A DNA stretch of 64,000 nucleotides from JAAURS01 sp044923475 (lineage in GTDB: Bacteria; Cyanobacteriota; Cyanobacteriia; Thermosynechococcales; Thermosynechococcaceae). Below the pieces are notes generated by a model that was not told the DNA's origin, ran no database searches, and saw only the letters and a list, made by a program, of their open reading frames with translations. Below, piece by piece: positions 27,899 through 36,695 of this stretch (its first letter is position 1; each line of letters starts with the position of its first letter). Made by a program: the position numbers and the translations under genes. The stretch spans positions 1,488,001 through 1,552,000 of the forward strand of contig NZ_CP137338.1 of NCBI RefSeq assembly GCF_044923475.1, written 5' to 3'.

Positions 27899-27963
27899 GT
27901 TTATCTAAAAACCAGATTATCTAAAACTTGCTAGGGAATTACCGGAGGAGATTGCGGATCGCG

Positions 27964-28455
27964 TTAGTAGTAAATTTTGCCGCCGCCCCACTTATCGCCC
28001 AAGATTTTAGGCTGGACCAAAATGTAGCCGGCAATGTCTACGAGTTGATCTTCGCTCAAGTTACGCATCTTTGGAAAGATGTCAGAACTCTTGAGGCTGG
28101 GGTGAATTTCGGCAATAGATTCCTCCCCATCGTAGGTCGTCGGATCTTTCATGTAGTCTACCAACCCTTCTATGGTATCGCGATTGGGGTTAGCAAGGGC
28201 TAGGGTTTCGGGATCCAAGCCAAGGCTTGGGTTGGTCTTGGTCACACCGCCGACATGACAGCTCGCACAGGCGGCATCGAACAGCTTGCGACCGTCGTCG
28301 AACTGTTTGCGGGTAAGAGTAATGGTGTCTCCACTCCCGTTTAGGGGCACTGTTCGGGTAAGCGCATCGAGTTCTGCCGCTTGAGCAACGCCCGTCCAGA
28401 GCTGGAATGTAAAGAATACTGCGGCCACCACTAGCCCAAAGTATCGTCTCAACAT
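27964..28455 (-). CDS. psbV: photosystem II cytochrome c550
   Basis: 163 residues, extrinsic lumenal subunit that stabilises the Mn4CaO5 cluster and chloride. After the signal peptide (to AQA at 24-26) the mature protein begins AELDALT. The haem motif CASCH (63-67) gives His41 and EIHPSLK gives His92 in mature numbering, matching the known bis-His ligation. The C-terminus ends KIYY as expected. The gene order psbV-psbV2-petJ matches Thermosynechococcus. Confidence 0.97.
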   Translation of the reverse strand: MLRRYFGLVVAAVFFTFQLWTGVAQAAELDALTRTVPLNGSGDTITLTRKQFDDGRKLFDAACASCHVGGVTKTNPSLGLDPETLALANPNRDTIEGLVDYMKDPTTYDGEESIAEIHPSLKSSDIFPKMRNLSEDQLVDIAGYILVQPKILGDKWGGGKIYY

Positions 28456-28541
28456 AGTTCTCCTTTCAATTTCCTCAGTGAATCAAGCTCTCAACACAGA
28501 CTTAAGATCTATCCGATCGCAGACCGGACAGGGAGGCATGC

Positions 28542-28560
28542 GCTCGCTTCAAAAGCGAGC
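28542..28560. repeat. hairpin between accD and psbV
   Basis: GCTCGCTT (28542-28549) and AAGCGAGC (28553-28560) form an 8-bp stem with a three-base loop. It lacks a T-run. It may reduce transcription from accD into psbV. The rest of the 287-base gap shows no gene. Confidence 0.4.
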
Positions 28561-28742
28561 ACCGCGATTGAAGACCATCGGTTTCAATGTCATTACTCCC
28601 GTTAATATCATGCCATTGCAGGGGATGTTTCCCAAAATGACTGCTATTAAACTCTTAAAAAGCGCGGAACGTTGCTGTTTCGAGATCGCAGGATGACGCT
28701 ACAACAAGGAATAGACGTTCTAATAACGGTTGTGCTGTTTCT

Positions 28743-29618
28743 TTAAGCGAGGGCTGCGGGGACGGGTTGGTGGAGGCGAATCAGTCGGGCAAGGGTGGCT
28801 TTGAGCTGGGTCCGAGGCACGATCGCATCCACGAAGCCGCGATCTAGCAAATATTCTGAGGTTTGAAAGTTGTCTGGCAGCTTTTCACGGAGGGTTTGCT
28901 CTACAACGCGCCGTCCGGCAAAACCAATGGTGGCCTTTGGCTCGGCCAAAATGATATCTCCCAGCATGGCAAAGCTAGCGGTCACGCCGCCCGTGGTGGG
29001 GTGGGTCAAGAGCGGAATGTAAAGCAGGTGATGTTCGCGGTGGCGCTCGAGGGCCGCCGAGGTTTTTGCCATTTGCACGAGGCTTAACATCCCTTCCTGC
29101 ATGCGAGCTCCCCCGGAAGCGCAGATGATAATGACGGGGATTCGATCTTGCGTGGCCCGTTCGATCAGACGGGTTAGCTTTTCGCCGACGACCGAACCCA
29201 TGCTGCCGCCCATAAAGCTAAAGTCCATTGCGCCTAGGGCAATGGGTAGGCCCTCTAACTTGCCAATGCCAGTCTGAACTGCATCCGTAAGTCCGGTTTT
29301 CTCCTGATAGTCTTTGAGGCGATCGCCGTAGGATTTGCGATCGCGAAACTTGAGCGGATCGCAGGAGGTCAGGCGCTCGTCCATGGGCGACCAAGTCCCG
29401 CTGTCGATCAGCTGAGCAATGCGAGTGCGGCTATCGATGCGGATGTGATGGCCGCAATCGACGCACACCATCTGGTTTGCTTTCAAATCTTTGGTAAAGG
29501 TCATCACGCTACAGGCTTCGCACTTGCTCCAGAGACCGTCCGCAATCTCTCGTTCCGGTTGAGCGTGAGAAGCTGGTGTTGTTTTTTGACGATTTGCAAA
29601 CCAGTCTAGTAAAGACAT
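28743..29618 (-). CDS. accD: acetyl-CoA carboxylase carboxyltransferase subunit beta
   Basis: 291 residues. With AccA it transfers the carboxyl group from biotin to acetyl-CoA, the first step of fatty acid synthesis. The N-terminal zinc finger (Cys33, Cys36, Cys52, Cys55) and the carboxyltransferase core with CASGGARMQEGMLSL are intact. It is a stand-alone gene, as is common in cyanobacteria. Confidence 0.96.
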   Translation of the reverse strand: MSLLDWFANRQKTTPASHAQPEREIADGLWSKCEACSVMTFTKDLKANQMVCVDCGHHIRIDSRTRIAQLIDSGTWSPMDERLTSCDPLKFRDRKSYGDRLKDYQEKTGLTDAVQTGIGKLEGLPIALGAMDFSFMGGSMGSVVGEKLTRLIERATQDRIPVIIICASGGARMQEGMLSLVQMAKTSAALERHREHHLLYIPLLTHPTTGGVTASFAMLGDIILAEPKATIGFAGRRVVEQTLREKLPDNFQTSEYLLDRGFVDAIVPRTQLKATLARLIRLHQPVPAALA

Positions 29619-29859
29619 TGACCTTTAAGGTTCCTTATTGACATTCCCAAAGACCATTGTAGAGTCTTGCCGAAGTCTCTTTCGATCGGGACAGAACGCA
29701 ACCCGCGATCGAAGATCGCTCGATGGGCTTTTGGCTCGACAGAGGTGCTTAAAAAAAAGTTTAGATCCACAAGCATCTGGATTAAAAATCAACGTAAATA
29801 CTTGGGCACCCTAACTCATAGAAATGGTTAGATCGAGTATAGGGGTTTTATCAAGCATC

Positions 29860-30039
29860 ATGTTCCAACGTATTTTCGACCGCGATTTTCCCCTCTGGGA
29901 GTTCTTAAATCAGCGCATCTTCGATGCAAAGGTTAAATTTCTCAGTCCGAGAGAGTTTCAGCACTATCACCGGGTAGAGCGATTGGAGCAGTGCTGGGGC
30001 TTGACTTGCCCGGATCGCAATAAATATCCTTTTGCTTGA
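29860..30039 (+). CDS. small hypothetical protein
   Basis: 59 residues from the ATG at 29860 (MFQRIFDRDFPLWEFLNQRI). The composition is protein-like, with charged and aromatic residues, but I recognise no family and there is no strong ribosome-binding site. It is the only candidate in the 757-base gap between accD and sir; nothing else is seen there. Confidence 0.4.
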   Translation: MFQRIFDRDFPLWEFLNQRIFDAKVKFLSPREFQHYHRVERLEQCWGLTCPDRNKYPFA

Positions 30040-30375
30040 GTCGGGTGATGTTGCTAGTTCTAACGGTCGTACCAAGCGTTGATGGGTTTTTGAAATCTGA
30101 ATCTCAGCCGTTTTACATTTCTTGATATAGAATCTCACCTGCGGGATCCTTCAAGGAATGATACAATAAATGTCAAGATCGTTATTCCGAGCGGATTACC
30201 GGATTTAATGGTTTTGCGAGCCAGCGTCACTACTAAACGTCAGTTTTACAGGGAATCCAAGTCTGAGCTTTGAGATGTCGATCGCTTTGGCATCCGGGCT
30301 TTTGGCTCCAACCCCGACCGAGTGTGGCTGCGATCGCTGCTCTAGATTTCAACTATCATTCCTGCACCTGTGTCC

Positions 30376-32316
30376 ATGGTTAATACGTTACCGACTGTCC
30401 CCGTCCAAGCAAAGCGCTCTAAGGTCGAGTTTCTTAAGGAAAAAAGTAACTATCTGCGGGAGCCCGTGCTCAGCGAACTGAAACTCGATACGAATCACTT
30501 TAGTGAAGATGCGGTTCAGATTTTAAAGTTCCACGGCTCTTATCAACAGGACAATCGAGACAATCGAGTCAAAGGTCAAGAGAAAGACTACTCGATGATG
30601 TTGCGGACGCGCAGTCCGGGCGGGTTTATTCCGCCGGAGCTGTTTTTGACGCTCGATCGATTGGCGGATACCTACGGCAATGGAACCTTGCGGGCGACAA
30701 CGCGCCAAGGGTTTCAGCTGCACGGCGTTTTAAAGCGCGACCTTAAGGCCACCATTGTCGAAATCGTTCGCAGCATGGGTTCTACTCTGGGGGCTTGCGG
30801 CGACCTGAACCGCAACGTGATGGCTCCGCCCGCCCCCTATAAAAATCGTCCCGAGTATCAGTATGCCCTCGACTATGCCAACCGGATTGCCGATCTCTTG
30901 ACGCCGCAGTCCGGTGCCTATTACGAGATTTGGTTGGATGGCGAAAAGGCAATTTCTGCGGAGGAGCATCCTGAGGTCAAGGCGGCCCGCCTGCGGAATA
31001 TTCACCACAGCAATTTATCGAGTCCTAAGGAGCCGATCTACGGGGAGCAGTACATGCCCCGGAAATTTAAGATTGCGGTGACGGTTCCGGGCGACAATTC
31101 TGTGGATGTCTATACCCAGGATGTCAGTTTAATTGTCATGACCGGCCCTGAGGGCGAACTAGAAGGGTTTAACGTGTTGGTTGGGGGCGGTCTGGGGCGC
31201 ACTCACAATAAGGAAGAAACCTTTGTCCGCGCTGCCGATCCCTTAGGCTACGTCGATAAAGACAGCGTCTACGATCTGGTTAAGGCGATCGTGGCGACCC
31301 AGCGGGATTACGGCGATCGCACCCAGCGACGGCATGCCCGCATGAAGTACTTGGTCCATGACTGGGGGTTAGAAAAGTTCCGGCAAACGGTTGAGAAGTA
31401 TTTTGGTCGATCTATTTTGCCCTACAAGGCGCTGCCAGAATTTCAATATAAGGACTTTCTGGGCTGGCACGAGCAAGGCGATGGCAAGTTATTCTTGGGG
31501 ATTTCCGTCGAGAACGGACGGGTCAAAGATGAGGGCGAGTTTCGACTTAAAACTGCCCTGAAAACTTTGGTGGAAAGGTTCTCGCTGCCTATCCTTTTGA
31601 CGCCGCATCAAAACGTGCTGTTTTATGGCATTCAGCCCGGCGATCGCGCTGAAATCGACCGGATTTTGCAGGCTTCCGGCATTCAGCCCGTCGAGGCTAT
31701 CGACCCGATGGTGCGCTATGCCATGGCCTGTCCGGCACTGCCGACCTGCGGATTGGCGATCGCGGAGTCGGAGCGCGCGATTCCTGGGGTGTTGGCTCGG
31801 ATCCGAGCGTTGCTCGATCGCCTTGGATTGGGACAAGAGCACTTCGTGGTTCGGATGACGGGATGCCCCAATGGCTGCGCTCGTCCTTATATGGCCGAGC
31901 TTGGGTTTGTCGGGATTACGCCGGATACGTATCAGGTTTGGTTGGGGAGCAGTCCCCATCAAACGCGGCTGGCACAAGCCTTTGTAGAAAAGCTTCCGAT
32001 TGCCGAACTAGAGACGTTTCTAGAGCCGCTGCTCGTATTTTTTAAGGAAAAACGCTCGACCGACGGCAAGCCAGAGAGCTTTGGCGATTTTTGCCATCGG
32101 GTTGGCTTTGATGCTTTGCGAAGCTACGCTCAAACCTACGTCCCAGCGCCCGTTAAGGCGAGTGCCGATCGCCATCGCCTCCGGTATCGCGTGAATTTAA
32201 GGCCTAAGGTGTTTGAGGATCTCAAGCAGGCTGCTGAAGTTCAAGGGCGCACCTTGGCCGATATTGCCTCCGATGCAATTGAGGCTTACTTAAAGCAGTC
32301 TCAACCCGGTGCGTAA
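30376..32316 (+). CDS. sir: ferredoxin-sulfite reductase
   Basis: 646 residues from the ATG at 30376. It reduces sulfite to sulfide with six electrons from ferredoxin. The four cysteines for the [4Fe-4S]-sirohaem centre are in ACPALPTCGLA and TGCPNGCARPYM in the C-terminal half. The two nitrite/sulfite reductase repeats are complete. A C-terminal tail of about 60 residues (RHRLRYRVNLRPKVFEDLKQ..) resembles a ribbon-helix-helix segment and is an extension beyond the plant enzyme. Confidence 0.93.
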   Translation: MVNTLPTVPVQAKRSKVEFLKEKSNYLREPVLSELKLDTNHFSEDAVQILKFHGSYQQDNRDNRVKGQEKDYSMMLRTRSPGGFIPPELFLTLDRLADTYGNGTLRATTRQGFQLHGVLKRDLKATIVEIVRSMGSTLGACGDLNRNVMAPPAPYKNRPEYQYALDYANRIADLLTPQSGAYYEIWLDGEKAISAEEHPEVKAARLRNIHHSNLSSPKEPIYGEQYMPRKFKIAVTVPGDNSVDVYTQDVSLIVMTGPEGELEGFNVLVGGGLGRTHNKEETFVRAADPLGYVDKDSVYDLVKAIVATQRDYGDRTQRRHARMKYLVHDWGLEKFRQTVEKYFGRSILPYKALPEFQYKDFLGWHEQGDGKLFLGISVENGRVKDEGEFRLKTALKTLVERFSLPILLTPHQNVLFYGIQPGDRAEIDRILQASGIQPVEAIDPMVRYAMACPALPTCGLAIAESERAIPGVLARIRALLDRLGLGQEHFVVRMTGCPNGCARPYMAELGFVGITPDTYQVWLGSSPHQTRLAQAFVEKLPIAELETFLEPLLVFFKEKRSTDGKPESFGDFCHRVGFDALRSYAQTYVPAPVKASADRHRLRYRVNLRPKVFEDLKQAAEVQGRTLADIASDAIEAYLKQSQPGA

Positions 32317-32337
32317 TGCTTTGAGCGGCGGCACGCT

Positions 32338-33555
32338 ATGAAAATTGTAGCGATTGGGGGTGGAGCGGCTGGCTTTTTTGGCGCGATCGCCGCTGCTGAA
32401 GCCAGTCCCCACGCCCAGGTGACGCTACTGGAGGCCAGCCCGCAGGTGTTGGCTAAGGTTCGGATTTCGGGTGGGGGTCGCTGTAATGTGACCCACGCTT
32501 GCTTCGACCCGACGGCGTTGGTGCAGTATTATCCGCGCGGGGGGAAGGCTCTGCGCGGGTCTTTCGCTCGGTTTCAGCCCCACGATACGGTGGCGTGGTT
32601 TGAGTCCCGTGGGGTGGCGCTCAAAACCGAGCCTGACGGGCGCATGTTTCCGACGACCGACGATTCCGCCACGATTGTGGACTGTCTGGTCCACACTGCT
32701 CAACGAGCTGGGGTGCAGGTGGCGACTGGGGCGGCGGCGACGGAGGTTATCCCTTCGGCCTCTGGATTTACTGTGCAACTTAAGGGCGGCAAAACGATCG
32801 GGTGCGATCGCCTTTTCTTGGCAACGGGCAGCCATCCTTTGGGCTATCGGTTGGCGGCAAGTTTGGGCCATCAGCTCGTGCCACCCGTTCCTTCCCTATT
32901 TACGTTTAATATTTCCGATCCTCGCTTGGCAGCGTTGGCGGGGGTGTCGGTGCCTTTGGTGCGGGTGAAGCTGCTGGTGGAGGGTCAAAAGCCTTTGGAG
33001 CAGGAAGGACCGTTGTTGATTACCCATTGGGGTGCGAGCGGGCCTGCGGTGCTCAAGCTGTCGGCTTGGGGCGCGCGGTTGCTTTACGATGCGCGGTACC
33101 GAGCTGCTATTCAAGTAAATTGGCTGCCTGCCCTAAAGGTTGAAGTGTTGCGGGGCGTGTTGTTGAGGGTGAAGGAGGAATGGGCGAGGAAGGCGATCTC
33201 CAAGCATTGCCCGGTTGCCCTACCTCAACGGCTCTGGCAGCGGTTGGTTGAATCTGTAGGGATCGACCCCGAACTCCGCTGGGCCGATCTTTCTAAGAAA
33301 GCGCTGAATCTACTGTTGCTGGAATTGACGCAGGGGCAGTTTGAGATTCGGGGTAAGGGCATTTTTAAGGATGAGTTTGTCACTTGCGGTGGCATTCCTC
33401 TCGCGGAAGTTAATTTTAAGACGATGGAAAGTCGCTGTTGTCCGGGGCTGTACTTTGCGGGCGAGATTTTGGATGTGGATGGCGTAACGGGTGGGTTTAA
33501 TTTTCAGAATGCCTGGACGACGGGTTGGATTGCAGGACAGGCGATGGGTGGATAA
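32338..33555 (+). CDS. HI0933-family NAD(P)/FAD-dependent oxidoreductase
   Basis: 405 residues of the BaiN-like flavoprotein family. The FAD-binding GGGAAGFFGA is at residues 8-17, with ISGGGRCNVTHA near residue 45, and the C-terminal FAD contact is GEILDVDGVTGGFNFQNAWT. The substrate is unknown. The gene begins 22 bases after sir and is probably in the same transcript. It is the last ordinary gene before the mobile region. Confidence 0.88.
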   Translation: MKIVAIGGGAAGFFGAIAAAEASPHAQVTLLEASPQVLAKVRISGGGRCNVTHACFDPTALVQYYPRGGKALRGSFARFQPHDTVAWFESRGVALKTEPDGRMFPTTDDSATIVDCLVHTAQRAGVQVATGAAATEVIPSASGFTVQLKGGKTIGCDRLFLATGSHPLGYRLAASLGHQLVPPVPSLFTFNISDPRLAALAGVSVPLVRVKLLVEGQKPLEQEGPLLITHWGASGPAVLKLSAWGARLLYDARYRAAIQVNWLPALKVEVLRGVLLRVKEEWARKAISKHCPVALPQRLWQRLVESVGIDPELRWADLSKKALNLLLLELTQGQFEIRGKGIFKDEFVTCGGIPLAEVNFKTMESRCCPGLYFAGEILDVDGVTGGFNFQNAWTTGWIAGQAMGG

Positions 33556-33601
33556 AATTTCCCAGAAAATATTTAATCGCTAGGATATTTATGAAAGAAG
33601 T

Positions 33602-34105
33602 CTATTCATCTAAGGGACTGCGTACCCCATGACCGCCCTTGTTAAGAACGTGGGTGTAAATCATAGTTGTTTTTACATCCTTATGCCCCAGTAATTCCTG
33701 TATGGTACGGATGTCGTAGCCATTTTGCAACAGGTGAGTGGCAAAGCTGTGGCGGAATGTATGGCAACTGCCATGTTTGGCTATGCCTGCTGATTTAATG
33801 GCTATTTTTACCGCCCTTTGCAGCGGTCTTTCCTGAATATGATACCGTCGCATTACGCTGGATCCTGGAATCCTCGAAAGGCTGATAGCTGGGAACATGT
33901 ATTGCCACCCCCATTCTCGATTGAGATTTGGATATTTCTTTTCTAGTGCATTGGGCAGAAATACCTCTCCCAATCCTGCGCTCAAATCTTGTTGGTGGAG
34001 CTTCTTTGCATACTGGAGCTAGCTTTGCAGAGATTCTACGAGGGAAGACGGCAACATCGTTTGCCTATTCTGAAATCCCTTCCCGTCGCGAACGACAATT
34101 AGGAT
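33602..34105 (-). pseudogene. integron integrase (IntI-type tyrosine recombinase), C-terminal half
   Basis: Homology begins at LIVVRDGKG (34105) and runs to GVRSPLDE. It covers about the C-terminal 165 residues of a protein that is usually 320-340 long. Visible are the beta-strand Lys, the integron-specific insert (KYPNLNREWGWQYMFPA), HTFRHSFATHLL, the LLGHKDV His and the nucleophile Tyr in TTMIYTHV. The first catalytic Arg and the whole core-binding domain are missing, and an in-frame TAG lies at 34019-34021. After that TAG, a TTG at 33985 opens 127 residues. The gene is dead as a recombinase. It is divergent from the cassette-like gene at 34204, as in a real integron. Confidence 0.88.
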
Positions 34106-34156
34106 GTTAGACGACATCATGTTAGATAAACATCCCATAGAGGGTGTTAGACGACA
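34105..34156. repeat. 12-bp direct repeat with attC/attI-like cores
   Basis: TGTTAGACGACA occurs at 34105-34116 and 34145-34156, 40 bases apart; a third GTTAGAT lies at 34121. GTTAGAC fits the integron core consensus GTTRRRY. IntI homology stops exactly at the first copy. This is the place of attI in an integron. Recombination at these sites is inferred, not shown. Confidence 0.5.
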
Positions 34157-34203
34157 GTTTGTCGTTTAAACAATAGTTATGCGGCTCGTGTCTCGTATGA
34201 TCA

Positions 34204-34680
34204 ATGCTTAAAATCGAAGAATCCGATTACCGCCCTCTGGATTCATTCCCTCTCAAATGGCGCTGGACTGATTCTCGCTGGAATAAGTTACCCAACATCG
34301 CCCTAAACTCCATACATCCTCTTAGCGAGAGTAAAGCCCGCGAGTTGTGTCGATATTTGTTGGAACTCTCTGGCCACTCAGGACTCAACGAATCTTTGTT
34401 TGAGCGTATTTCACGCATCAATACTTCTGGTGATGAGTCAGAAGTTCGGCAATGGTTACTTGATCGCTCAACATAGTCGTATCAAGCGGTAGTTGTATCG
34501 TGGAGCAATAATCTTGCTGCTTTGGTGAGGTGGAAAGTGTTCTGCAAATATTGGGATGATTTTTGCTAGCCTTCATCTGAAGATGCGGTAATATTTCCGC
34601 CTTCTGGAGAATGGATGCTGTTTTATTCGCACGATGAATATTTTATGTACGGTGAGAGGCGTATCGGAGGCGAAGCCTAA
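34204..34680 (+). pseudogene. decayed cassette-like gene of unknown function
   Basis: One frame of 159 codons interrupted by two TAG codons (34474-34476 and 34567-34569). The first 90 residues start MLKIEESDYRPLDSFPLKWR. After the stops the frame goes on as SYQAVVVSW...KYWDDFC and PSSEDAVIFPPSGEWMLFYS, sequence that looks protein-like throughout, so I read it as one broken gene. The terminal TAA lies inside GCCTAAC (34675-34681), an RYYYAAC core, just as gene cassettes often end within their attC site. I do not know its function. Confidence 0.55.
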
Positions 34681-34681
34681 C
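34675..34681 (+). other. attC R''-like core GCCTAAC
   Basis: The heptamer fits RYYYAAC and contains the stop codon of the preceding gene. No partner GTTRRRY follows within 150 bases; the IS110-like element begins soon after. The exact complement GTTAGGC lies at 36667, beyond the IS. Confidence 0.35.
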
Positions 34682-34853
34682 ATAGTCCCTGAGGTAGACG
34701 GAGTCAATCACTAAGTTTCTGGGCAGTGTTCAGTCAAGTGAAATTCACCTACTACTGAGAGTTCTACATCAGTAGCAAGTTATTTTTGCCGAAAATTCCT
34801 TTGTTGCTAGCGATTTGGATTGAACCTGAATTTCATTGTCTCAACTGGGCTAC
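34682..34853. other. probable 3' non-coding end of the IS110-type element
   Basis: No gene. A 7-bp inverted repeat (CTACTGA at 34752-34758, TCAGTAG at 34769-34775) is seen. IS110-family elements lack obvious terminal repeats, so I could not fix the boundary. Confidence 0.3.
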
Positions 34854-36158
34854 TTAAGCCTGTGCGAGGGGGTGAGATTCTATATCATTAGCGCCTAAAA
34901 GCTTGATAAGAGGAGACTTCTTGCATGCTAATGCAGCTAGATATTTCTGCTCATCGTAGGGCGTATTATCTTGCCAACAGCGCCAAAGAATTCTGCCCCA
35001 CTTGTATGCAAGTGAGCGAATAGCAGTTTGATGGGACTTCCCTGCGCGTTTTTGTTTTTGATAAAAAGCTTGTGCCCAAGGCGAAAACCGTCTGGACTGG
35101 TTCACCCATTCGACAAAGGTTTGCCTGAGAAAAATGGGACAAGACCACCTCCAATGCACCCATCGCTTCTTGCCACTTTCTTCTTTCACTGGAGCAATGC
35201 CGACATAACTCATAAAGGCCTGTGCCGAAGCGAAACGGTCTCGTTCTGCACCGAAAGCCACAAGCAGACGAGGTGCAAGATGAGGGCCAGCCCCTGGCAG
35301 ACTGGAAAAGAGTTCAGCATCGGGAATGGACTCAAATAATGTCACAATCTTGGCATTAAAATCATTGAGCTGAGTGAGCACGACTTTTAACAGTGCAATC
35401 AAGGCACTGGTCAACGCTTGAGCCGGAATCACAATGGCCTCGTCGCGAGTCAGAGGCGGCCCTGCCTCTTGGATTTGTCGGATACGTCGGGCGAAAGCTG
35501 CGCACCAAGAGTCCGCCGATTTGCGTCCAGCCTGGTGGGAGCGAAAGAATTGGGTCAATTGCTGCGGGGTTGCCGCTTGAGCGTCGGTCACGGATGTAAA
35601 CTACTCCATAAATGAGCAAAAGACCAAAGTGTCTTTATCCTCAAACCAATCGAGCACTTGAGGAAAGTATGTTTTGAGAGCGGCGGTAATACGATTAGTC
35701 AGTCTGACTTTCTCGCCCACGAGCATTCGCCGTGATTCCACCCATTGTCTGAGGGCACGAGTTTGAGGACAGCCCGGTACCCAGCAAACTAGCTTTTCTG
35801 GATGCTTCTGCATCAGTTCGACCAACAGACGGGCATCTACTGGGTCAGACTTAGCGCGAGAGGGTTGGAAAGCTTTACGGTAGTTCGCAACGGTACGAGG
35901 ATTGATGGGAAACAAAACCAAGTTATCGTATTGACACAGGGCATAGAGCAACGTGCCTCTTTTCTGTTCCAGGGCGACCGCGATTTTTCCTCCTCCATAG
36001 CGTGCTCGCAGTTGATTGACCCAATCTAGGATGTCTTGGGGACGGGTTTTGATCGTGTATTCTTGCCAGATGTCTGATGTGCAGTCATAGAGGGCAATAT
36101 CGTGTTTGCGATCTGCCCAGTCAATACCGATATAGGCAACATAGTTTTGGGTGCTCAT
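34854..36158 (-). pseudogene. IS110-family transposase with one internal stop
   Basis: The N-terminal half (36158 to 35604) is the DEDD RuvC-like domain: YIGIDWADRKHDIAL, ALEQKRG and SDPVDARLL carry the acidic residues. The second half (35591 to 34854) is the Transposase_20 domain with SLPGAGPHLAPRLLVAFG, whose family includes the catalytic serine. Both halves are in the same frame, separated only by a TAG at 35601-35603 (..FCSFME*FTSVTDA..). One nonsense change thus breaks an otherwise full-length protein of about 434 residues. It has inserted in the integron-like region. Confidence 0.9.
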
Positions 36159-36590
36159 GGTAGATTAATTTCATTGATTTTGATTGAACGGAGGGAGCTT
36201 GCCGCCTGCACGTGCGAAAAGATTATGGAAAAGGTTGAAGCCTTGTTCCCTGAGAATTCGTTAAGAGGGTAGGGTAAGGGATAAGAGGCGATACGATATG
36301 TTAGAAGTCATCAAGTGACGACGGCTGCATGGTCGTCCTCAAATCCTGGCAAGTTCTCCCGATTTTTTACTTTAAGCTTTTCTTCAATCAACCTAGAATT
36401 TTTGGTGAGGAGCGAGCGATATAGCCCTACGAGAGCATGTTAAGACGTTTGTAAATAGCCCGCTTTGAGCAGTAAGGATTTGATTAAGCAGTGCGTCCTA
36501 AGCAAAATCCGTAGTGCTATATGTTAGTAGACATGAATTCTGTCGCCGCATGCATGGTCGTCTCCTATTTCTCTCTAGTGCTCGTCTCCC
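36159..36590. repeat. non-coding flank of the IS with a diverged repeat
   Basis: A stretch of about 43 bases (36297-36339) with TATGTTAG, then GGCTGCATGGTCGTC, returns in diverged form at 36519-36562 (ATATGTTAG, then GCATGCATGGTCGTC). Each ends in a short hairpin around CATG. IS110 elements encode a bridge RNA in a non-coding end, and 36159 to about 36360 would be the place if this is the IS110 rather than the IS1111 subgroup. No gene is seen. Confidence 0.35.
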
Positions 36591-36673
36591 CATAAAGTCG
36601 CTGCACCCGACCCCCTAAAAGTTTCTGTTAAGATTCAGAGGTTGTCTACGGCGGGTGAGCTTGGTCGTTAGGC
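36591..36673 (+). other. possible degenerate attC site
   Basis: It ends in GTTAGGC (36667-36673, fits GTTRRRY). GGGTGAGC at 36653-36660 pairs with GCTGCACCC at 36600-36608 except for one extra base, like the L'/L'' arms with an extrahelical base. The left outer core is poorly conserved. A candidate only. Confidence 0.3.
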
Positions 36674-36695
36674 TTTACTGGCGGCTTCTAGTCCT

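Noticed and set aside
28478..28696. 72-codon plus-strand frame between psbV and accD
   Set aside because: No protein-like conservation recognised, no ribosome-binding site, and it runs through a hairpin.
34854..35591. Separate second transposase protein starting at GTG 35591
   Set aside because: It is in the same frame as the upstream half and separated only by one TAG; one broken transposase is simpler.
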